From NCBI GenBank assembly GCA_900546845.1, contig UREK01000045.1, positions 1 to 10,100 of the forward strand: a stretch of 10,100 nucleotides of DNA, read 5' to 3'. How positions within the stretch are numbered: the first letter of the stretch is position 1; every line of letters begins with the position of its first letter. Under the pieces are notes generated by a model. That model was given only the letters and a program-made list of their open reading frames with translations. It had not been told where the DNA came from and did not search any database. The DNA is from an uncultured Eubacteriales bacterium (GTDB lineage Bacteria; Bacillota; Clostridia; Christensenellales; CAG-138). This document shows, one piece after another, positions 1-5,527 of this stretch. The position numbers were made by a program, and so were the translations under genes.

Positions 1-8
1 ACCTTCTC

Positions 9-25
9 TTGCCGCTATGCGGCAA
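9..25. repeat. Perfect 7-bp hairpin near window start
   Basis: TTGCCGC (9-15) and GCGGCAA (19-25) are exact inverted copies around a TAT loop. No T-tract follows on either strand, so it is not an intrinsic terminator by itself. With the second hairpin at 55-76 it suggests a structured intergenic repeat element that continues upstream of the window. I see no coding capacity in 1-140 that I would trust. Confidence 0.5.
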
Positions 26-54
26 TTCACCTTGGGTCGCTGCTCGCGATCAAA

Positions 55-76
55 GTCAAGGGCTGCGGCCCTTGAC
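55..76. repeat. Perfect 9-bp hairpin, intergenic repeat-like
   Basis: GTCAAGGGC (55-63) pairs exactly with GCCCTTGAC (68-76) around a TGCG loop. A run of six T (90-95) lies 14 nt downstream, too far for a classical terminator. The palindrome and the one at 9-25 look like parts of a dispersed repeat or the tail of an upstream transcript. Function is not determinable from this window. Confidence 0.5.
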
Positions 77-140
77 AATCCCGGAGAGGTTTTTTCGACA
101 AGCTGTGAAATTTACAAATTTCCTTGCCCAAAAGGCAGAT

Positions 141-169
141 TTGCTTTTTTGCGCATTTTGGAATATAAT
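141..169 (+). promoter_or_regulatory. Sigma-A-type promoter of the acyltransferase/ligase operon
   Basis: A -35-like TTGCTT (141-146) is separated by exactly 17 bp from a consensus -10 TATAAT (164-169). Transcription would start near 176 and give a leader of about 100 nt before the ATG at 276. The region is markedly AT-rich compared with the flanking genes, as expected for a promoter. It is the best promoter match upstream of the first operon. Confidence 0.65.
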
Positions 170-174
170 CAACA

Positions 175-183
175 TGTTATAGT
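175..183 (+). promoter_or_regulatory. Second, extended -10 promoter element
   Basis: TGTTATAGT (175-183) fits an extended -10 (TG-n-TATAGT; 5 of 6 to consensus), which can work without a good -35. It lies 9 bp downstream of the first -10, so the operon may have tandem start sites near 176 and 190. No good -35 at 17 bp spacing is visible for this element. Confidence 0.4.
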
Positions 184-223
184 ATGTGTGTAGGATTTCC
201 GTTTTATTTTTTTCCTGCACACG

Positions 224-237
224 GGCGTGAAAACGCC
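224..237 (+). promoter_or_regulatory. Small GNRA-type hairpin in the 5' leader
   Basis: GGCGT (224-228) and ACGCC (233-237) form a 5-bp stem closed by a GAAA tetraloop in the leader of the first operon. The following sequence is AT-rich (242-257) but is not a clean T-tract, so attenuation is not supported. It may only stabilise the transcript or set spacing before the ribosome binding site. Confidence 0.3.
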
Positions 238-259
238 GGGGCATTATATTTTTATTTAT

Positions 260-264
260 GGAGG
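260..264 (+). promoter_or_regulatory. Shine-Dalgarno site that fixes the first start codon
   Basis: GGAGG at 260-264 lies 11 nt before the ATG at 276. An earlier in-frame ATG at 258 overlaps this site and would make the ribosome binding site part of the gene, with no replacement further upstream. The 276 start is therefore preferred. The next gene also has an AGGAGG site (1135-1140) with a similarly long, 12-nt spacing. Confidence 0.7.
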
Positions 265-275
265 ACTCATACAGA

Positions 276-1151
276 ATGGAAGCCCGAAAACGGCGGCATG
301 GCGACCGCCGGGACGGGTATTGGTTGCGTGACCTCGATGCGCTGCACGGGTTCACCCCATACCTGTTCCCAAACCGCGCCGACAACGAAGCCTTCATCGA
401 GGAGGAGATCGACCTTACGAACCTCAACGCGTTCCTCGAGAAGAAAAACCAGGGAAACCCGGAGTTTAAGTACACGTTCTTTCACGCGATCCTCGCGGCT
501 TTCGTGAAGACCGTCACGCTGCGCCCGCGGATGAACCGCTTCGTGCAGGGTAACCGCATGTATATGCGCAACTGCCTGACAGCCTCGTTCGTCATCAAGA
601 AGCAGTTTAACGACGAGTCGCACGAGTCGCTTGCGTTCCTCTACTTTGACCCGGAGGACACGGTCGATGACGTGCATCAGAAGCTCTACCGGGAGATCCA
701 CACCTACCGCGGCACCAACGCGACCGACAATTCCACCGACGGCATGGATATGCTGCTCAAATTCCCGCGCTGGATTTTACGCATCATCATCAAGATCCTG
801 CACAGGCTGGATTACTATGGCTGCGTGCCGCTTTCGCTTGTAAAGACCGATCCGAACTATGCCACGATCTTTGTTTCCAACCTTGGCTCCATCAAGCTCA
901 ACGCCGCATACCACCACCTGAACAACTGGGGCACCAACTCCCTGTTCGTGACGATCGGCGAAAAGCATCTCGTGCCGTATCATGACGCGGAAGGCAAGGT
1001 TGAGATGCGCGAAACGCTCAAGCTCGGCATCACGCTCGACGAGCGTATTGCGGACGGCTATTACTATTCCAAATCCATCAAGCTCCTCAAGCATCTTCTG
1101 CAAAACCCGGAACTGCTGGAGCTTCCCGCTAATCAGGAGGTAGCATATTAA
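276..1151 (+). CDS. Stand-alone E2-type acyltransferase homologue with altered catalytic motif
   Basis: A 291-residue protein related to the catalytic domain of 2-oxoacid dehydrogenase E2 subunits (chloramphenicol-acetyltransferase fold). It has no lipoyl or E1/E3-binding domain, so it is not a normal dehydrogenase core subunit. Family features visible are FVSNLGSI (199-206), matching the E2 SNLG strand, the strand NSLFVTIGE (221-229), and the C-terminal active-site motif at LDERIADG (254-261). In E2 enzymes this motif reads DHRxxDG; here the catalytic His is Glu256 while Asp260-Gly261 are kept. The N-terminus is rich in Arg and Lys, with no signal peptide; residues 164-175 are hydrophobic but broken by basic residues. 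The gene ends 1 nt before the acyl-CoA synthetase start, so the two should be co-translated and probably act on the same acyl chain. The fold assignment is firm; the reaction and acceptor are unknown. A non-catalytic or scaffold role is possible. Confidence 0.8.
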   Translation: MEARKRRHGDRRDGYWLRDLDALHGFTPYLFPNRADNEAFIEEEIDLTNLNAFLEKKNQGNPEFKYTFFHAILAAFVKTVTLRPRMNRFVQGNRMYMRNCLTASFVIKKQFNDESHESLAFLYFDPEDTVDDVHQKLYREIHTYRGTNATDNSTDGMDMLLKFPRWILRIIIKILHRLDYYGCVPLSLVKTDPNYATIFVSNLGSIKLNAAYHHLNNWGTNSLFVTIGEKHLVPYHDAEGKVEMRETLKLGITLDERIADGYYYSKSIKLLKHLLQNPELLELPANQEVAY

Positions 1152-1152
1152 T

Positions 1153-2904
1153 ATGAGCAATTATACAACGGCGGCATGCTCCACCCCGGAAACCAAACCC
1201 GTAAGGGCGCCTTGGCTGCGCTTCTATGATACCGTTCCTGCGACGCTGCAATATTCCGACAAGACCATGGCCGAGGCTGTGTTCGAAGTCGCGGAGAAAT
1301 ACCCGGACCTTATCGCCTGGGATTTCATGGGTGGCAAGACGACCTACAAGAAGGCCGCAGAGCAGATCCGCGGCTGCGCCCGCGCGCTTATGGCCATGGG
1401 CGTGCGCGAGAACGACCGCGTCACCATCTGCATGCCGAACGTGCCGCAGACGGTCGCAATGTTCTACGCAGTGAACCTCGTCGGCGCGATCGCCAACATG
1501 ATCCACCCGCTTTCGAGCGAGGGCGAGATCGAGTTCTACATCAAAGAGTCCGGCAGCGTCGCTGCGATCACGCTTGACCAGTTTTACGGCAAGTTCGAGT
1601 CCATCCGGCCGAACGTGGATCTGCCGCACCTGATTATCACGAGCGTTGCGGACGCGCTCAACCCGGTCATGAAGGTGGGCTACAAGCTCACCGAGGGCCG
1701 CAAGTTCCCGCCTGTCCCGAAGGACGCGCCCGTGGTATTCTGGAAGGAATTCCTCAAAAACGGCGAGCAGTTCCGCGGCAGCTATGTCCGCCCGCGCAGA
1801 GCGGAGGACGGCGCGGTCATCCTTTACAGCGGCGGCACCACCGGCGTGACGAAGGGCATCCTCCTTTCCAACCTCAACTTCAACGCCCTCGGCGCGCAGA
1901 TCATCGCCACGAACCCGATGTTTCAACCGGGCGACAAAATGCTTGCCATCATGCCCATGTTCCATGGCTTCGGCCTTGGCGTGAGCATCCATTCCATGCT
2001 CGTCAACGGCGGCCGCTGCATCCTGATCCCGCGCTTCACGCCGCAGACCTATGCCGAGCTTTTGAAGAAGCACAAGCCCAACTTTATCGCGGGCGTGCCG
2101 ACGCTTTATGAGGCGCTGCTGCGCATCCCGAACCTCCAGGATCTCGACCTTTCCTGCCTCAAGGGCGTGTTCTCCGGCGGCGACTCGCTCTCCGTGGAGC
2201 TCAAGAAGCGCTTCGACAAGTTCCTCAAGGAGCACAAGGCCACCATCGAGGTGCGCGAAGGATACGGCACCACCGAGTGCGTCACCGCGAGCTGCCTCAC
2301 GCCATACCACATGTCCCGCGAGGGCAGCATCGGCATCCCGTTCCCGGATACGTTCTACAAGATCGTCCGCGTCGGCACGGAGGAGGAGCTTCCCTATGGC
2401 GAGGAAGGCGAAATCTGCCTTTCCGGCCCCACGGTGATGATGGAATACGTCGGCCACCCGGAGGAAACGGCGAACACGCTGCGCACCCATGCGGACGGCA
2501 TGACCTGGGTACACACGGGCGACCTCGGCAAGATGGACGAGGACGGCTTCATCTACTTCCGCCAGCGCATCAAGCGCATGATCGTCACGAGCGGTTACAA
2601 CGTGTATCCCTCCCAGATCGAGAACATCCTTGACGCGCACGACGCGGTGCACATGAGCTGCGTCATCGGCGTGCCGGACCCGCTCAAAATGCAGAAGGTG
2701 AAGGCGTTCGTGATGCTCAAGCCCGGCTTCGAGCCTTCCGAGGAAACCAAGCAGGAGCTGATCGCCTATTGCCGCAAACACGTGGCAAAATATGCGATGC
2801 CCTATGACATTGAGTTCCGCGCGGAGCTCCCCAAGACGCTCGTGGGCAAGGTTGCCTACCGCATCCTGGAAGAGGAAGAGCTCAAGAAGTCCGTACAGGC
2901 ATAA
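1153..2904 (+). CDS. AMP-forming acyl-CoA synthetase (ANL superfamily)
   Basis: A 583-residue class I adenylate-forming enzyme that should activate a carboxylic acid with ATP and then form a thioester, normally with CoA. All core motifs are present in order: the P-loop YSGGTTGVTKG (225-235), GYGTTE (370-375), HTGD with Asp457 (454-457), the hinge region RIKRMIVTSGYNVYPSQIE (472-490), and the C-terminal PKTLVGKV carrying the catalytic Lys566. Length is normal for fatty-acid or aryl-CoA ligases. There is no signal peptide or membrane segment, so it is cytosolic. AGGAGG at 1135-1140 precedes the ATG by 12 nt and lies in the end of the upstream gene, suggesting translational coupling. A strong terminator follows directly. 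Chain length and substrate cannot be read from the sequence. Its partner suggests the acyl product is passed to an acyltransferase-like protein rather than simply entering beta-oxidation. Confidence 0.92.
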   Translation: MSNYTTAACSTPETKPVRAPWLRFYDTVPATLQYSDKTMAEAVFEVAEKYPDLIAWDFMGGKTTYKKAAEQIRGCARALMAMGVRENDRVTICMPNVPQTVAMFYAVNLVGAIANMIHPLSSEGEIEFYIKESGSVAAITLDQFYGKFESIRPNVDLPHLIITSVADALNPVMKVGYKLTEGRKFPPVPKDAPVVFWKEFLKNGEQFRGSYVRPRRAEDGAVILYSGGTTGVTKGILLSNLNFNALGAQIIATNPMFQPGDKMLAIMPMFHGFGLGVSIHSMLVNGGRCILIPRFTPQTYAELLKKHKPNFIAGVPTLYEALLRIPNLQDLDLSCLKGVFSGGDSLSVELKKRFDKFLKEHKATIEVREGYGTTECVTASCLTPYHMSREGSIGIPFPDTFYKIVRVGTEEELPYGEEGEICLSGPTVMMEYVGHPEETANTLRTHADGMTWVHTGDLGKMDEDGFIYFRQRIKRMIVTSGYNVYPSQIENILDAHDAVHMSCVIGVPDPLKMQKVKAFVMLKPGFEPSEETKQELIAYCRKHVAKYAMPYDIEFRAELPKTLVGKVAYRILEEEELKKSVQA

Positions 2905-2915
2905 CCTGTTGCAGC

Positions 2916-2942
2916 AAGGGCGGCCAAAGGCCGCCCTTTTTT
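2916..2942 (+). terminator. Rho-independent terminator of the acyltransferase/ligase operon
   Basis: AAGGGCGGCC (2916-2925) and GGCCGCCCTT (2929-2938) form a perfect 10-bp stem around an AAA loop. The T-run spans 2937-2942. It starts 11 nt after the ligase stop codon and closes the first operon cleanly. Confidence 0.93.
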
Positions 2943-2970
2943 GAATGGAGCGCACCCCGGCCCGCCGGCT

Positions 2971-2987
2971 CGGGAACGGCGTTCCCG
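2971..2987. repeat. Inverted repeat upstream of the nucleoside phosphorylase gene
   Basis: CGGGAAC (2971-2977) and GTTCCCG (2981-2987) are perfect inverted copies around GGC. There is no T-tract, and the element ends 6 nt before the AAAGGAGA ribosome binding site. It could be an operator or a leader hairpin affecting translation. No convincing -10 element is visible between the terminator at 2942 and the gene, so the promoter here is not identified. Confidence 0.4.
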
Positions 2988-3007
2988 GAAGGAAAGGAGA
3001 ACCAAGC

Positions 3008-3856
3008 ATGAAGCAACGCCATCCCCTGTATCAAACCCTGCTCGACGGCATGGCGCGCTATGGCGGCACGCCTGCGGGCGCGGCGGAAGAAACGCTCGGC
3101 ATCCCTGCGGAACGCATCCGGCGGCGGGTGCTCCTCGCCCCGTGGTGGGAGCCTTCGATGTTCGCGCCGGAAGCCTTCGGGCAGGCGGAATACATTTCCC
3201 CCGTGCCCAACGCGGAAACCATGGTGTGGGAGGTAACGCCCCCACAGGGCGAGGCGGTCACGTTCATCAAAACGCACATTGGCGCGCCAGTGTGCACGGA
3301 GGTGGCGCTTGCGCTCGGGCTTACGGCATGCGAGGAATGTCTGTTCATCGGCGCTGTGGGCGCGCTCGACCCGGCGATGCACATTGGTGACATCGTCGTG
3401 CCCACATCCTCCGTCTGCGGAGACGGCACAAGCCGCTATCTGCTTCCCGGCACGCTTGCGCAAAACGATCCCTTCGGGATGCGGGCCTGCCCGGACGCAG
3501 CGCTCAACGCGCGGCTCATCCGAACCGCGGAACGCATCGCAGGGGAGGAGGGCGTGGGCTTCCATGTGGCGCGCAATTTCAGCATTGATACGATCTTCGC
3601 CCAGTTTTCCCGCATTGATGAGATCCTAGCGCTCAACTGCAACACCGTGGAGATGGAGACGGCCGCGGCTTTCCGCGCGGCGGAGCTCGCCGGGTACCGC
3701 ATGGCTGCGCTCTTTAACGTAAGCGATAACACGCTGCAAAACAAGTCGCTCATGGGCGGGCGGGAGGCGGGGGAGCGCGCTTACCGCAAGCGCGTGCGCG
3801 CAACCGTGTTCCCGAAAATCCTTCATTCCTGCTTCGCGGAAAGCGCCGATTCTTAA
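3008..3856 (+). CDS. Nucleoside phosphorylase family (NP-I) protein
   Basis: A 282-residue cytosolic protein of the PNP/UDP phosphorylase superfamily, which cleaves the N-glycosidic bond of nucleosides with phosphate (or with water in the nucleosidase branch). Visible hallmarks are the core strand and turn FIGAVGAL...HIGDIVVP (113-132), the ribose-binding NTVEMETAAAF (212-222), and VSDN with the likely catalytic Asp240 (238-241). The N-terminal phosphate-binding loop of the DeoD type (PGDP.RA) is not recognisable; the equivalent stretch reads LLAPWWEPSM (42-51). The substrate, and even phosphorolysis versus hydrolysis, is therefore open. The start at 3008 is chosen because AGGAGA (2995-3000) lies 7 nt before it; an upstream in-frame ATG at 2945 would include this site and the inverted repeat. 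The gene is monocistronic, between two terminators, and no neighbouring gene points to a pathway. Confidence 0.82.
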   Translation: MKQRHPLYQTLLDGMARYGGTPAGAAEETLGIPAERIRRRVLLAPWWEPSMFAPEAFGQAEYISPVPNAETMVWEVTPPQGEAVTFIKTHIGAPVCTEVALALGLTACEECLFIGAVGALDPAMHIGDIVVPTSSVCGDGTSRYLLPGTLAQNDPFGMRACPDAALNARLIRTAERIAGEEGVGFHVARNFSIDTIFAQFSRIDEILALNCNTVEMETAAAFRAAELAGYRMAALFNVSDNTLQNKSLMGGREAGERAYRKRVRATVFPKILHSCFAESADS

Positions 3857-3879
3857 CGCCTCATTTTCCCCCGCCTGAA

Positions 3880-3908
3880 TTGCGGGAACACGCCGCTTGT
3901 GATACAAT
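3880..3908 (+). promoter_or_regulatory. Candidate promoter of the permease gene, nested in the preceding terminator
   Basis: TGATACAAT (3900-3908) is an extended -10 (TG-n-TACAAT, 5 of 6 to consensus). A weak -35, TTGCGG (3880-3885), sits 17 bp upstream. The -10 hexamer lies inside the loop of the terminator hairpin at 3887-3922. Transcription would begin near 3915 in the 3' arm, so the new RNA could not fold the terminator. No better promoter is visible before 3966. Confidence 0.45.
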
Positions 3909-3928
3909 ACAAGCGGCGTGTTATTTTT
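3887..3928 (+). terminator. Strong rho-independent terminator with 14-bp stem
   Basis: AACACGCCGCTTGT (3887-3900) pairs without mismatch with ACAAGCGGCGTGTT (3909-3922) around the 8-nt loop GATACAAT. The T-rich tail TTATTTTT spans 3921-3928. It starts 30 nt after the nucleoside phosphorylase stop codon and should end that transcript. There is no A-run on its left side, so it is not obviously bidirectional. Confidence 0.9.
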
Positions 3929-3965
3929 GAGACAACGCTTCATTTTGAAAAAGGAACTGCGGTGT

Positions 3966-4886
3966 ATGAACAACAAAAAAACCTTGCAGAGCAACCTTCT
4001 CCTCGTGCTGACTGCCCTCATTTGGGGGGCGGCTTTCGTAGCGCAGCATGCCGGCAATGAGATCGGCTCGTTCACGTTCAACGCGGTGCGTTCGTTCGTG
4101 GGCGGCGTGGCGCTTTTGCCCGTGATCCTCTTCTTCGACAAGCGCAACGCGCGCCTTGCCATCCCCAAACCGCCGCAGGATAAGAAAAAGCTCATCCTCG
4201 GCGGCGTGTGCTGCGGCACGGCCCTCGCCGTCGCAAGCTCGCTCCAACAGATCGGCATCGGCTACACCACGGTGGGCAAAGCAGGGTTCATCACGGCGCT
4301 TTATATCATCATCGTGCCGATCCTCGGCATCTTTTTGAAAAAGAAGGTGCCGCTTGCGGTCTGGATCAGCGTGTTGATCGCGGCCGCAGGCATGTACCTC
4401 CTTTGCATCACGGAAGAATTCTCCATTGGCAAGGGGGATCTGCTCGTGCTCGCGTGCGCGTTCGCTTTCTCCATCCACATCCTGGTGATCGACCACTTCA
4501 CCCCGTATGTGGACGGCGTGCGCATGTCCTGCATTCAATTTTTTACCTGTTCTGCGTTTTGCGCCGTGGCAATGTTTCTCTTTGAAAAGCCCAGCCTGCC
4601 AGACATCCTTTCCGCATGGCTGCCCATCCTGTATGCGGGCGTGCTTTCCTCCGGCGTGGGGTATACGCTTCAGATCATCGCGCAGAAGAACACGAGCCCG
4701 GCCATGGCGTCCCTGCTGATGAGCCTAGAGAGCGTGTTCGCGGTGCTCGCGGGCTGGGTGCTGCTCGGCCAGGCGCTTTCCATCCGGGAGCTGCTCGGCT
4801 GCGTGCTCGTGTTTGCGGCGATCCTGCTTGCGCAGCTCGCGCCGGATCTTTTCAAGGGGAAGAAGGCCAAGGCTTCAGAGGGGTGA
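3966..4886 (+). CDS. EamA / DMT-superfamily permease
   Basis: A 306-residue polytopic membrane protein with the ten-helix, two-repeat design of drug/metabolite transporters. The first helix (about 11-27) carries ALIWGAAFV, typical of EamA domains; hydrophobic segments follow near 41-57, 77-95, 103-123, 130-147, 158-175, 187-205, 217-238, 247-268 and 274-292. The second half contains the family-typical SPAMASLLMSLESVFAVLAG (244-263). The C-terminus is short and lysine-rich, as expected on the cytoplasmic side. Such proteins export or exchange amino acids, nucleotide sugars or other small metabolites; the substrate cannot be predicted here. The start at 3966 uses AAGGA (3951-3955), 10 nt upstream. 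A longer in-frame reading from a GTG at 3918 begins inside the terminator stem and is rejected. It is followed after 38 nt, without a terminator, by the amidase gene, so co-transcription is likely. Confidence 0.9.
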   Translation: MNNKKTLQSNLLLVLTALIWGAAFVAQHAGNEIGSFTFNAVRSFVGGVALLPVILFFDKRNARLAIPKPPQDKKKLILGGVCCGTALAVASSLQQIGIGYTTVGKAGFITALYIIIVPILGIFLKKKVPLAVWISVLIAAAGMYLLCITEEFSIGKGDLLVLACAFAFSIHILVIDHFTPYVDGVRMSCIQFFTCSAFCAVAMFLFEKPSLPDILSAWLPILYAGVLSSGVGYTLQIIAQKNTSPAMASLLMSLESVFAVLAGWVLLGQALSIRELLGCVLVFAAILLAQLAPDLFKGKKAKASEG

Positions 4887-4924
4887 TCCCCGCCCCGGAT
4901 AATTAACATAAGGAGAAACGCAAC

Positions 4925-5497
4925 ATGGTAAGGATCGTCACAAAACTGATGACGGAAAACGATTGCTACAAGGCCGGGCGCGCCATCGTGCCGCGCGGCA
5001 TCACCATCCACAGCACGGCGGAACCCGGCGTGCGCGCGGCGGACTGGTTCGCCCTTTGGAACAAGCCCGCAAGCGAGCAGAACGGCCGGCAGGTCTGCGT
5101 CCATGCCTTTTTGGACGACGAGGGCGTGATGCAGTACCTGCCCTGGGACATGCGGGGCTGGCACGCAGGCGGCAGCGACAACAACGACCACATCGGCGTC
5201 GAGATCTGCGAGCCGCCGCATATGGCGTATTGGACGGAGTTTGAGATCATCGGCTACGACGCGGCCGCCCAGCAGCCCTATTTCGACAAGATCTGGCAGA
5301 ACGCCGTAGAATTCTGCGTGTATCTTATCCGCAGGTTCCCGGCCATTTCGGTAGATGAGATCGTCAGCCACAGCGAAGGTTATGCGCGCGGCACGGCCTC
5401 CGGCCATATGGACCCGGAGCATTGGTGGAAATTCCACGGCCGTACCATGGACGACTTCCGCGCCGCGGTGCGCGCGGCGCTCAAACAAGGACAATAA
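4925..5497 (+). CDS. Zinc N-acetylmuramoyl-L-alanine amidase (Amidase_2), cytosolic
   Basis: A 190-residue single-domain member of the Amidase_2 / PGRP / T7-lysozyme family, which hydrolyses the MurNAc-L-alanine amide bond of peptidoglycan or muropeptides. The expected zinc ligands are visible: His29 in ITIHSTA (26-32), His149 in IVSHSEGY (146-153), and Asp163 in HMDPEHWW (161-168). Glu93 in GVEICE (91-96) matches the conserved acidic residue, and VHAFLDDEG (59-67) with GWHAGG (78-83) are family signatures. There is no signal peptide, membrane anchor or cell-wall-binding repeat. It may therefore act in the cytosol on imported muropeptides, like AmpD, or be a domesticated phage endolysin. AAGGAG (4910-4915) lies 9 nt before the start. 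It sits 38 nt after the permease and 30 nt before the dipeptidase, which fits a wall-peptide salvage operon. Family certain; role inferred. Confidence 0.88.
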   Translation: MVRIVTKLMTENDCYKAGRAIVPRGITIHSTAEPGVRAADWFALWNKPASEQNGRQVCVHAFLDDEGVMQYLPWDMRGWHAGGSDNNDHIGVEICEPPHMAYWTEFEIIGYDAAAQQPYFDKIWQNAVEFCVYLIRRFPAISVDEIVSHSEGYARGTASGHMDPEHWWKFHGRTMDDFRAAVRAALKQGQ

Positions 5498-5527
5498 CAT
5501 ACCCGGACAAAAGAAAGGACGAACCCA

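Noticed and set aside
210..220. The 11-mer TTTTCCTGCAC shared with 6534-6544, both near operon starts
   Set aside because: A few exact 11-mer repeats are expected by chance in 10 kb. The flanking sequence does not align well, and one copy lies after and the other before the predicted -10, so a shared operator is not supported.
224..260. Riboswitch or attenuator in the first leader
   Set aside because: Only a 5-bp hairpin with a broken T-rich tail is visible; no conserved riboswitch core or competing structure could be recognised.
56..475. A 139-codon minus-strand frame across the left promoter region
   Set aside because: Overlaps the well-supported promoter and the start of the acyltransferase gene; no motif, and its 3' end is the palindrome at 55-76.
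1129..3009. A 626-codon open frame on the minus strand over the acyl-CoA synthetase gene
   Set aside because: It is antisense to a gene with all ANL motifs, has low-complexity Arg/His/Ala/Asp-rich content typical of GC-rich antisense frames, and runs through the terminator at 2916-2942.
3918..3965. Extension of the permease upstream to a GTG at 3918
   Set aside because: It would start in the terminator stem and has no ribosome binding site; the ATG at 3966 has AAGGA 10 nt upstream and gives a normal EamA N-terminus.
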